The notes below the pieces were generated by a model. The model searched no databases. It saw only the letters and a program-made list of their open reading frames with translations, and had not been told where the DNA came from. From assembly GCA_033065855.1 (NCBI GenBank), contig JAVXUO010002792.1, forward strand, positions 62,001 to 126,000: DNA of 64,000 nt. The letters run 5' to 3'. Below, in pieces: positions 23,201 to 31,964 of the stretch (position 1 is its first letter; each line of letters opens with the position of its first letter). The position numbers and the translations under genes are program-made. The DNA is from Escallonia rubra (taxonomy: Eukaryota > Streptophyta > Magnoliopsida > Escalloniales > Escalloniaceae).

Positions 23201-25256
23201 ATATGAATATATATGCACAGAGTGCTAGTACTGCCACTGCTTGCAACTTAGCTCGGTTGCGGGTGCTGATTTGGTCGTCCATACGCAATCTATGGACAGC
23301 CTTGATACTTATTTTGCATTATTTAGTCCATTCGCTTAATAATGGACGTACGAGAGATTTTACATTTTTTGCCCTTTCTTTAGAAGAAAAAGAAAAACAA
23401 AATATGGTCCGCCCTATTATGGGATGGACGTTGATTTTGCCTAGGCTGTTTCCTTTGTTCTCTTCCACCCGCACCACAGCTGGGCACCAGTACCAGCCCA
23501 CCTCTGACCTCCCACACACACACACACACACATTTACCATCACAAACGCACGCGCGCGACACACTGTCATACACACACGGCACATAGACACACTGGGAGA
23601 TGATGGGCTGCTTGTGTGCCGTGTGTGTGACTGTAGGTGCTGTGTGTGTGATTGTGTCGTGTCCATGTATGTGCCCGAGCGCGTGTGTAGGTAGATGGGG
23701 GTGTGTGGGTGTGGGAGGTGGGCTGGCCGTGGTGGTGGGTGGCGGGGGGAAGAAGAAGAAGAAAGTGAAGAAGAAGAAAAGAAGGGAAAAAATATCCAGT
23801 GATCCGTCCGCGCCATAACGGTCTAGACGTACTTAAAATTCTTGGAAGAAAAAACATCTTGGTCATCAATTTGCGATGGATGGACGGTCATACCCTCTTG
23901 CAACTTAATTAAGTTGTCAGAGGTGGTAGCGGATCAGCTCCCATAAGCAAATCTGTGTATATATACACACTCATACACAAATCTAAATGGTGATCGGTCC
24001 CCATAAGTATATATATGCGTGTCTATGTATATGTCTATCTGTAAATGTTTATCGGTGAGGGCTTCAGTTGTGCGCTACCTAGATAGAAGCTCAATGTTCT
24101 TTGACGTTTCTTGGTGTCTTTTCAGTTTTTTTGTTTTTAAGAATATCCTTTTCAGAGTAATGCCAAACTTGCAAAATGATGGTTCGCGATGCGTTGGATC
24201 GTATAATCGCATCATAAACTTGAGTTAAAGAGTTCTGTTGTACTAAGGGTTATGCAATCGGTATCCCAAACCTTAGTTCCACAATGTTGAATCCGAAATG
24301 ATTTGGCTCAATGTAGACCGCTCGTAGTAGTATTACCATCATCACTCGCTGTTACCTCAAAATGCCACTGCTACGTTAGTTGGAATTTGATCTTTAGTAA
24401 CTAAGGTTGGGATCCCTATAATTACTCATAGGTACTGATAGATCTACCATTTCTAAAAAACTACGACTTTGAATCTGAACAAGAGAAAAAGCAAATTAGG
24501 ATTGATCTATTCAACATGTAGTAATTTGGCTTCTTTTGAAAAATAACTGGCATTGCACGTTGCTCTCACGTTTCACTAACATAGTATGTCCTTATTTTCT
24601 TTTGTCAGCTGTACAAGGAGCTTACTTGCCCTCTGGACAACTTTGAGCTTTTGATCTACTCCTTGGCTGGTCCTGAAAGCAAGTCATTCCCACTCTGCCC
24701 GTACTGTTACAACAGTCCTCCATTTGAAGGTATAGACACATTGTTTGGGGCAACCAAAGGGGGTGTTTTTGGAAAGTTGGGAAAGGGAGCTGGCATGCCG
24801 TGTTTCCTTTGCCCACATCCCACATGCGGGCATTCTCTGATATCCCAAGGTGTTTGCGCCTGCCCAGAGTGCAGTGGAACGCTTGTCCTAGACCCAGTAA
24901 GTGCTCCCAAATGGAGGCTTTATTGCAATACGTGCGATTGCCTTGTCTATCTTGCTGAAGGTGCTCATCGGATAACTACAACTCGAGAACGCTGTCCAGA
25001 ATGCGACACCACTATCATACAAGTGGACTTCAACAAGAAAACAACTCCTTTGGAGGACGGAGCTACCCTACATAGTGGGTGCATTCTTTGTGATGAATTG
25101 TTGCATTCACTTGTGGAGATGAAGCATGGAAAATCATTTTTCAAGCGGGGGAGGGGAAGGGGAAGGGGAAGGGCGAAAGGAAGAGGTGGACATGGTCGAA
25201 GAGGACGAGGTGGCTGGAAACCACAAGATCCTAAAATGAGTTTTCGGGATTTCTAA
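8275..25256 (+). CDS. TOP3B: DNA topoisomerase 3-beta, C-terminal half (5 exons)
   Basis: Exons: 8275-8443, 8831-8959, 9084-9296, 12693-12872 and 24609-25256, with the stop TAA at 25254-25256. All introns are GT-AG and phases agree throughout. The first visible exon starts in the third base of an Arg codon. The encoded 446 residues match plant TOP3B: part of the type IA topoisomerase core ([43 protein letters not shown]), then a cysteine-rich zinc-ribbon region (CGKC, CSTC, CPYC, CFLC, CPEC, CILC) and a C-terminal RGG-type tail ending MSFRDF. The family relaxes negatively supercoiled DNA and, in animals, also acts on RNA with TDRD3; the RGG tail fits nucleic-acid binding. The N-terminal half, including the active-site Tyr region, lies left of the window. 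Introns are 387, 124, 3396 and 11736 bp, the last two full of transposon remains. No frameshift or premature stop is seen, so the gene is probably functional. Confidence 0.95.
11226..11499. repeat. Near-perfect inverted repeat (hairpin), 122-bp arms, 30-nt loop
   Basis: The left arm 11226-11347 and right arm 11378-11499 are reverse complements. Over the inner 119 bp I count 4 mismatches (about 97% identity). The loop is 11348-11377. Just outside the arms, a direct repeat of about 25 bp sharing TTTTACTTGTGATTGA occurs at about 11202-11224 and 11502-11524. RNA from the intron would fold into a long hairpin. It could be a foldback/MITE-like element or a young hairpin-RNA locus. There is no protein-coding signal. 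Confidence 0.9.
11674..12150 (-). pseudogene. Ty3/gypsy pol C-terminal relic
   Basis: On the minus strand the reading includes [25 protein letters not shown], split here as [13 protein letters not shown] and then [12 protein letters not shown]. This is the conserved tail after the integrase core of Ty3/gypsy polyproteins, usually (Y/L)xLDLP...FNVEDLxPY. Upstream, up to about 12150, a weaker match with frame changes continues. The reading drifts into unrelated sequence towards 11674. No LTR, RT or integrase core is attached, so this is an isolated fragment inside a TOP3B intron. Confidence 0.7.
14108..14131. repeat. (TC)12 microsatellite
   Basis: An uninterrupted TC dinucleotide run in the large TOP3B intron. 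Confidence 0.95.
14390..14559. repeat. 34-bp minisatellite, about 5 units
   Basis: Five consecutive 34-bp units begin GAGCAA or GAACAA and contain CCTTCATCCCC and CAACCGCC. A partial unit precedes them near 14360-14389. Units 1 to 3 are closest; units 4 and 5 are more diverged. Confidence 0.85.
14560..19139. other. Intronic stretch with nothing recognisable
   Basis: About 4.6 kb of AT-rich intron sequence. Short frames at 15585, 17006, 17236 and 17821 match no family I know. Homopolymers and T-rich runs (for example 18903-18970) are present. Parts are probably old transposon sequence but I see no diagnostic end. Confidence 0.5.
19140..20525. repeat. Diverged direct copies of a ~200-bp module
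   Basis: At least three, probably four, related modules occur at about 19140-19380, 20010-20190, 20218-20365 and 20400-20525. Shared landmarks are TTTCCCAATGTATAGA-like sequence, GAAGGGTAGG followed by TTATTGGAGTAAT-like sequence and AACGGAGG, then AAATGATTTACAACATTCATACTTTTATAGGTAGTA-like sequence. The copies are diverged and AT-rich. They look like remnants of one transposon family repeatedly inserted or locally duplicated. I cannot assign a superfamily. Confidence 0.55.
20803..21808 (+). pseudogene. hAT-type (DUF659) transposase relic
   Basis: The first part (20803-20965) reads [19 protein letters not shown] followed by VENMV, the opening of the DUF659-type hAT transposase core. The second part (21049-21270) includes [11 protein letters not shown] and [19 protein letters not shown], the conserved block after the core. 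The third part (21430-21800), in changed frames, contains [19 protein letters not shown], again typical, and a GLFGxxxAIR-like stretch. Frames change between blocks and several stops interrupt them, and the N-terminal BED finger is not seen. It cannot make a working transposase. It sits in the sense direction inside the last TOP3B intron. Terminal inverted repeats were not found. Confidence 0.8.
22007..23122. mobile_element. Long-TIR foldback element (about 1.1 kb)
   Basis: The ends are inverted copies: the left starts GGGAGTTGATCCGTTGACC, and the right, reverse-complemented, starts the same. Inverted similarity continues for about 300 bp into each side (22007-22312 against 22838-23122, with gaps). 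It includes a CTTGAGGGAGT block and an AAGAAAACCAGAGGCTG block. The element lies in an AT-dinucleotide run, so its target duplication cannot be measured. The interior, 22313-22837, is unassigned. The right arm contains palindromic ATCCGCTACATTATGTAGCG-type sequence twice (near 22945-22968 and 23027-23050). No transposase is present. Mutator-like is plausible from the long inverted ends but unproven. Confidence 0.75.
23123..23942. mobile_element. Relative of the long-TIR element, partial
   Basis: The right edge GGATCAGCTCCC (23931-23942), preceded by CAACTTAATTAAGTTG and GATGGACGGTC, resembles the ends of the neighbour at 22007-23122. Inside, GTCCATTGATTGCGTATGGA (about 23158-23177) and TCCATACGCAATCTATGGAC (about 23277-23296) form a smaller inverted pair. 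The middle (23510-23700) is rich in CA and then GT dinucleotides. It seems to be a second, damaged member of the family abutting the first. Confidence 0.5.
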
Positions 25257-26723
25257 GTATTGACACTGAAAATGTACACTCGAAACTCTGTATTTCCCCA
25301 AAGGTGCTGAGCCTTTATGGCTAATGCATCCATCTCGCCTGTGCCTATGCAAACACAGCATCCACAAAAAAGGGCGAACATTGTGGATCACTGAAGTACG
25401 TGAAATTGCTTTGGGAATAACTCATCATGAAGCAGATCAATTATAAAATTAGTAGGAGTTTGTTTCTGGTTCTGCTAACTGGGATCTTGAATTTGTATTT
25501 GCCTTTTTCTTTCTTCATCGTTGGGTTTGGAATCAAAGCTAATTACAAGTCTTCGCGAAACTTTGTAATTGGAACTGGTGTTCCCAATTCAAGTTGTGTC
25601 GATTCCAAGTTATGGCATCCTCGTTGGAATTGAGAGCCATGACCATGACATTTGCGATGAAGAATTGAGTGCAGCAAACAAATAGGATGAACCCAGAATG
25701 TAGGTGAGAGAAAATAGTTGAGGTAAATTACAAAGAGGATAAAAGAAATATAACTAACTGTTGATAGGAAGCAGCAAACAAATAGGATTAACCCAGAATG
25801 TAGGTGAGAGAAAGTAGTTGAGGTAAACTACAAAGAGGAGGAAAAAAAAAGAAACTATAACTAACTGTTGATGGGAAGCATTCAACCGCGGTTTTGTTTA
25901 GGCAATTTTAGTGGCAAATTAGTTTTGATCTCGTGTCTTGCAAACAGAAGTCCACTTTAAAACTATTATAAGGATATTTTAATAAGTCAGGCCACATTAA
26001 AAATATAAATAAAATTGGAAACAAATTGATGCTGGAAATAAAAACACGAACGAAACGAATTAATAACGTTTCGGCAATGCACGTTCATGTATCTATAAAA
26101 TGCTTAAAATTTTCACAACCTGATTTGTTTTCGTAAATTATAATAAGCCGAGCTTTTTACAATTTACTCTTGAACCAATATAAGATCGACCATAAAGCCA
26201 TTTAAATAAAAAGAAGTATGACTGATAACTGTTAGTGTAGGTCTTATAACAGAAACACTAAATTACTACAGAAGTAGCATGAAGCTTCTGGTAAAGTGTG
26301 TGGTGGTTGACGATGAACAACCACGATCTAGGAAGAAACTCTCAAAGAATCAGAGAAAATTCGTTAGAAATTTAAAATAACAGCAAGTGTGTTTGCAAAC
26401 AAATAAAACAGAGATATGGCCTAGCAAAGCAAACTCTGTAAATGAATGTACAAAACCATAATAAAAGGAAACCGAGTCGTATTTTACCATCACGGAAGTA
26501 AGTATAGCAAGTAAAAATTATGACCAAGTCATAAACGTTTGTACAAGAGCAAATGTACACAAATAAATCATGTTCTCCTAAGTAAGTACAACAAGTAAAG
26601 GATGAGTAAAAAGAGGATGAGATCAAGGATGAGCGAAGAGAGAGATTGTTTTCGCTGAATTTCAGGCTAAAAGCTAAAAAAATATCATCTTGAATTTCAC
26701 ATGTGCTTAGCAGACAAGTCTAA
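25257..26723. other. TOP3B 3' flank with a tandem duplication
   Basis: The first few hundred bases after the stop are presumably the TOP3B 3' UTR; no clear polyadenylation signal decides its end. At 25671-25770 and 25771-25877 a 100-bp unit starting GCAGCAAACAAATAGGAT is repeated in tandem with few changes. The rest is AT-rich with no recognised gene. Confidence 0.6.
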
Positions 26724-27265
26724 GGGATTGTTTGATAGAACTGAAATTTAAGTGCTTAATTTGCAAACTGAAAACTTTAAGCGACTAAATTTTTACTAAA
26801 AAATAAGCTAACCTGTTTGGCAAAGCAAAAGCAAATGTTTGAAAAATGTTCAATTTATAGATCTATCCATTTTACCAAAATTATGCATTTATTTATGTAC
26901 TTTTAAACTTTTTTTTGGAGTCAAAATGGTAGTGGTGGTAGTGGCTAGGTGTGGTAGCAAAAATGAATAATAATTATGGTGATGGTTGTAATGTGGTGGA
27001 GGCGGTACTGCCAGCAAATTAGTTCTGGCAATATCATTGTAATAATGATTCGTTTTATGTAAAATTATGCTAAATAACTTTTAACTATCTCATTTAGAAT
27101 TAAATTATAAGCATTAAATACGTTCATCCTGACTTAAAATATTAGTCTATTTTTTGTAGGAGTTAATTTTAAATGATTTAACGTTAAGCGTTTTCAAACA
27201 CACTAAATTAAAAATTATTGAAAATTTTAAGTTTTAAGTGCTTAATTGCATTATCAAATACACCA
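26724..27265. mobile_element. Tourist-like MITE (542 bp)
   Basis: Flanked by the 3-bp direct repeat TAA (26721-26723 and 27266-27268), the target length of PIF/Harbinger elements. The ends are imperfect inverted repeats: GGGATTGTTTGATA on the left and, reverse-complemented, TGGTGTATTTGATA on the right. Further in, AAGTGCTTAATT and AATTAAGCACTT pair. It is AT-rich with no coding capacity. Confidence 0.65.
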
Positions 27266-27678
27266 TAAGATTTTTTTCCAGAAGGGATAAAGTCTAGAAC
27301 TTTCGCATACAAAAGCTTAAGAGAGAAAGAGAGCATGAGATAAAAGGTATAGACAATTATGTTAGTGTTTTATGAAACTATATGGTACTTCATATGGCTT
27401 TGGGCTATGGTATTAATAAGCTAGGGTAATAAGGTATCAGGTAAAATTACGGTGGCAACGATAAGTATGAGAGAATTAAGGGGTGGGTGTGGCGGTATTT
27501 GTTTTAGAGAGAATTCAAAAAGAACTGGATAAAACATAAGCAATACTCTGATTTGCCTAAAATTAGGAAGAGAGTAAATAAATACAGCTAAATTTCAGGT
27601 TCCATGGAACTATTTGAATTTGAAATGGTTATCAAAAAAGGAAACTATCAATTAGCAAATGGCGTAAAATTGTGTTAA

Positions 27679-28972
27679 GGGGTAAATGCACTTTGCCCCC
27701 CTGTACTTCAGGCCTGTTGAATTATGACCCTCTATTCTTTAAAAAGTTGCACTAAACCTCCTTCTACTCGTTAAAATTGGGCAAATTGGACGGTTTTCAT
27801 CAAAATTAACATACTTCTTGGGCGGGAGTTGTTTGATAAATTTTAATGACCAAAATACCCTTTTTATTTAACACACACAACATGCACACACACTGAACAC
27901 ACGCACACACTCACAAGAACCCACAACCCCACACACACTCACAGGAACCCAAACCCCACACACCGAATGCACAATTACATATGTGTGGTTAGTGTGTTTC
28001 AGATCTGATGATTTTCAGTTTGTTTGGTTGTAGATCATTAACGATCCAGAGACTGGGAGATCAAGGGGGTTCAGATTTGTGACTTTCACCGTCAATCAGG
28101 CCCAATATTGTGGTGGCGGTGGAGGTGGTTTCCACAACGATGGCCGTCGTGAAGGAGGAAGTGGTGGTCGTCGTGATGCTGGCGGCGTTGGGTATGGTGG
28201 GTACTGCGGAGGTGGCCGTTACTCGAGAAATTACGGCAGAGGTGGCCGTTACTCAAGGGGGTTCAGATTCGTGACTTTCACCGTCAATTAGGCTTAGTCT
28301 TGTGGTGGCGGTGTCATGGCGGTGGAGGTGGTTTCCGCAGCGGTGGCCGTCGTGAAGGAGGAAGTGGTGGTCGTCACGACGCTGGCGGAGTTGGGTATGT
28401 GGGTAATGCGGAGGTGGCCGTTACTCGAGAAATTACTGCATAGGTGGCCGTTACTTAAGGGGTTCAGATTCGTGACTTTCGCCGTCAATCAGGCCCAGTC
28501 TTGTGGTGGCGGTGGCACGCCGGTGTAGGTGGTTTCAGCAGCGGTGGCCGTCGTGAAGGAGGAAGTGGTGGTCGTCACGACGCTGGCGGCGTTGGGTATA
28601 GCGGTTACGGCAAATGTGGGTACAGAGGGCCTGGGTTTGTGACCGTGGATGGTGTTGTTTGTGTGTGTGTGGGGTGCAACATTTGGTTTGGGGGGGGGGG
28701 GGTGTTGAACGTGTATGTGCAGGTGAGGGTGGGTTGGTGGAATATGGGTGTGTGGGGGGAGGGATAGCTGATGAAGAAAGGTTAGAAAATGGCAAGAGTT
28801 TGAAAATTTTGTGGATAAAAAGGGGTACTTCTGACATTTCTAATGAATCTGTTACGCCCGTTAGAATTTGCCTAATTTTGACGAGTAGAAGTAAGTTTAT
28901 TGTAATTTTTTAAAGAATAGGGGGCCATAATTCAATCGGCCTCAAGTACAGGGGGTCAAAGTGCATTTACCC
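27679..28972. mobile_element. Pack-MULE-like element carrying a GRP gene fragment
   Basis: Terminal inverted repeats of about 108 bp (27679-27787 and 28865-28972) start GGGGTAAATGCACTTTG on the left and, reverse-complemented, GGGTAAATGCACTTTG on the right, with high similarity throughout. The flanks carry a direct repeat ATTGTGTTAA at 27669-27678 and 28973-28982 (9 or 10 bp depending on where the end is placed), as expected for Mutator-like elements. No transposase is present. Between the ends lies a piece of a glycine-rich RNA-binding protein gene (see 28034-28640), so this fits the Pack-MULE definition: a non-autonomous Mutator element holding a captured host gene fragment. Confidence 0.85.
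28034..28640 (+). pseudogene. Captured glycine-rich RNA-binding protein fragment, triplicated
   Basis: After TTGTAG, a typical intron end, the sequence reads IINDPETGRSRGFRFVTF, the second half of an RRM (RNP1) as in plant GRP7/GRP8-type proteins. In that family an intron lies just before this point. It then jumps to TVNQAQ and a Gly-rich tail with GGRREGGSGG and Tyr/Arg, so about 25-30 residues of the RRM are missing. The block from FRFVTF through the Gly-rich part occurs three times, starting near 28070, 28262 and 28463 (spacing 192 and 201 bp). Stops and frame changes separate the units. Presence of the intron-exon boundary argues for capture at the DNA level rather than through mRNA. Not expected to make a working RNA-binding protein. 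Confidence 0.8.
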
Positions 28973-29089
28973 ATTGTGTTAAAGTAAAGAAAAAAAAAAA
29001 ACAGAAAAGAAAATCATGATTATATGACTTTTAGGGAATGACAATGCTCTTTTAATTTTTATAAGTGTCCAACTATGTAAGAGCTAACG

Positions 29090-31122
29090 TGTAACGCCCC
29101 AAACCCGGGGGTCCGAACACGTCCTTAAATCAAAACTCAATCATGTCTAAAACATAACAACCGTAATGGTATAGCAGAACATCTAAAATACCGCAAATAT
29201 AATGATTTGAATCTCAAAATCTTAACTCCAAAAATAATCCAAAATTTTATTACAATATCTCAGACTAATCATCTGAATCCAAAGGAAAATAAATCAACTA
29301 ACCAATATTTCATCTAAAGAAATTATAAGCTTTACTCTCAATATCAGAAACCAGAGAAATTCTCACCGCTACACTAATATCTCGCCTTTCATGCTACTTT
29401 TGGCCTGAAAGGGGAAGGAAACGAAAAACAAAAGGGTGAGCACGAATTGCCCAATAAAGTTTTTTACACACAGATGGCCAAAACGAATACGAAACATGAG
29501 TTATCGAGTAGAGCCAATAAATAGGAATTTAGATAACTCAATCAAATTTCACAAACGAATACGAAAGTGACCAAAATAGGGTTAAAAAAAAAAGAATAAC
29601 AAATTTGAGTTCTCGAATAGAACCAATAAATAGGAATTCAGATAACCTAATCGAATTTCACAAGCGAATAACAGAAGCAACCGAAAATGGGGTTAAATAA
29701 CGAATAAGTCGAATATCGATTCACACACGAATAACAAATCGACCCAAAAAGGGGTTACATAACTAATAAGTCGAATATCAATATATATTTACCAAATCTT
29801 GAGGGTGTCATATACACAATTGCTTATTATTAAGCATCACAAATCATGGTTATACTATGTCGAATATCACAGCCGACGCGTCACATATAAGTCACGATAA
29901 TTAAAAGTGACTTTCAAACACAAATATCACCCACAAAATAATTTGATAAATATAATGAATATTCATTCGAAGTTCAAAAATAGTCATTGTAGACTCAAAC
30001 TGAAGAGAACGAAAATACAAATTCAACGAAACGAAAATGACCTCAATCGGAGATCGGATATCGTCAAAAGAAATGTTAGAGTGAGAATTGAAGGACATGA
30101 AGATCGATGCACCACAAGGATTTGACACGTGGCAAAGGAGATTCGGAATTCACACGCTAAGACCAAAATTGACGGAATGCAATGATCGGAAAACATAACA
30201 ATAATATAAACATTGTGTAAGGACCAATGAAAACGTGACAAGTGGCTTTGAAGGTTTGGAACTCTTAAAGATGGGCTCATTGGCCATGAACAAAGAATGG
30301 AATTGGGAAACTAAATAGTGAGCACTAAATGAAATTAATATTATGAATTATAAGGATTCGTCTTTAACGCAAGTTATAACACAGTAGCAAATTTTATGGG
30401 TAACGTTAAAGATAAACTTGATGATCAACAATACGTTCCAAGACAAATATCTTTTTGGGAATCAAACCATATCACATAGATCTCGTGTATAAAACGAAAA
30501 GATGACGTAAGAATCTTTACATCAAAGTAACGAATATCATGTCAAAAATCTCCTCTTTATCTTAGATCCTTACTTCAAAGTAACGAATATTATGTCAAAA
30601 ATCTCATCTTTATCTTAGATCAATCACAACTTTTTTTTTGCTTGAATACCCAAAAGAATGCACTAGTTCTTTTCTCTTTTATCTCCCTTGTCTCTACAAA
30701 AATATGAAGACTCTTATGTCTTCTTCCCCCTTATATAGTTTGTTAATCTAATTTTAATGTAACTTGAAGTCCTAATTGCTAGTGCAATCATAACATAACT
30801 AAAAGTCCTTATTGCTAGTGTAATGATTATACAATTAAAAATCCTTATTGCTAGTGTAATTATAACACAACTTAAAGTCTTCATTACTAATTTAATCACA
30901 ATATGACTTAAATCCCTATTTCAAGTCGAAATCTCTTCTTCTTCCTTTTTGTTTAAATAATATATAATTTAATCAAATTAGCCACTAAGACTATTAAATA
31001 TTAATTTTGTCACTAAAAGGACTCCAAGAAAATTTTCTATGGCCCATTACTTGATCCAAAATCATTATAATTTTTTTTTTAATTATTACTTACACAGGTA
31101 GCCCAAAATCCGGGGTATTACA
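29090..31122 (-). mobile_element. Solo LTR with perfect target duplication (2.0 kb)
   Basis: On the plus strand it starts TGTAACGCCCC and ends GGGGTATTACA. The flanking 5-bp repeats are identical, TAACG (29085-29089 and 31123-31127), as expected for an LTR retrotransposon. There is no internal gag or pol, so it is a solo LTR left by recombination between two LTRs. Its sense strand is probably minus (TGTAATACCCC at the start), as in the gypsy LTRs further right. Repeated short blocks occur inside, such as AATTCAGATAAC and CAATCGAATTTCAC at 29540-29690 and CTTATTGCTAGTGTAAT near 30770-30860. Confidence 0.9.
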
Positions 31123-31964
31123 TAACGAGTGACATGAAGCTTCAACCGTAGTATCGTTTAGATAAGCCGTAATGTCAAATTACATGTGTGGCTTTCTTCA
31201 AATGAATGCGCAGCTAAAGAAACATGATAGATAATCACTTTGATGCACGTATTGTCTCGACACTTAAACCTAAATTTTATATAAGGGCTGACATGTGACA
31301 TTAATTTATCCAATACGGGAGAACTTTTCACATGTTGATTCATTAGTGGCAGTTACAAGTTGCTGTAGGAAGCTAAAGGTGTAGTCATTAGATGACCCAA
31401 AAGCAATGGGACAACTCATTCAATGCGTACTCTTGCAGAAACAGGAGGAGGGGGCAGATGCGTTCTCCTCTTCAGACAAGATTCAATTCCGTTGTATGGC
31501 CAAGACTCCCAAATTACAATCGTTGTACTACCAACGCAAGTAAGTCAACTTACTAGGTACGTATTGTGTGCTCATAGTCCGATTGAAATAAAGTTGAGTG
31601 TTCTTAGCGGTTAGATTTGGAATGCTGCATATTTATGCTATATGGAAGTGCTTGAGTTAAAAAAAAACACTACTAAATCCACATACTTAATTAAATTAAC
31701 TCATTTGTTGTGATTACAATATTGTTTGAGATAATCTCAAACACCTTAGTAAAACTGTAGAAGTCATGCTTGCTTCGACAACGGGACTAGCTCAAAAACA
31801 AAAAGAAGAAGAAGAAGAAAATGTTCCTTTTAAACTTCGCATAGTGGTGGGCATTGGTAGTAGTAACTATTAGGGCTAAGTGGAGATACAAAATGCATGA
31901 TCATCATCTTTATGCTGACTCACATAAAGAGTGGAACATACCATTAAATCGGGATCACATATAG
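31123..31964. other. Spacer between two LTRs
   Basis: About 840 bp with no recognised gene. A short frame at 31423-31614 matches nothing I know. Confidence 0.5.

Larger units (their letters stand above)
12873..24608 (+). other. TOP3B: TOP3B intron of 11.7 kb
   Basis: This GT-AG intron joins two in-phase exons. Contents from left to right: unassigned AT-rich sequence, a (TC)n tract at 14108-14131, a 34-bp minisatellite at 14390-14559, unassigned sequence to about 19130, a repeated module at 19140-20525, a hAT transposase relic at 20803-21808, a long-TIR element at 22007-23122 and a related piece to about 23942. I see no additional exon. C17 (18903-18919) is a homopolymer of doubtful accuracy. 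Confidence 0.8.

Noticed and set aside
23167-23816. Open frames of 165-175 codons on both strands
   Set aside because: They cross the CA/GT-rich middle of the second foldback element, giving Thr/His/Ser-rich or Val/Cys-rich low-complexity peptides.
28316-28528. Val/Ala-rich frame MAVEVVSAAVAVV
   Set aside because: An out-of-frame reading of the second unit of the captured GRP fragment.
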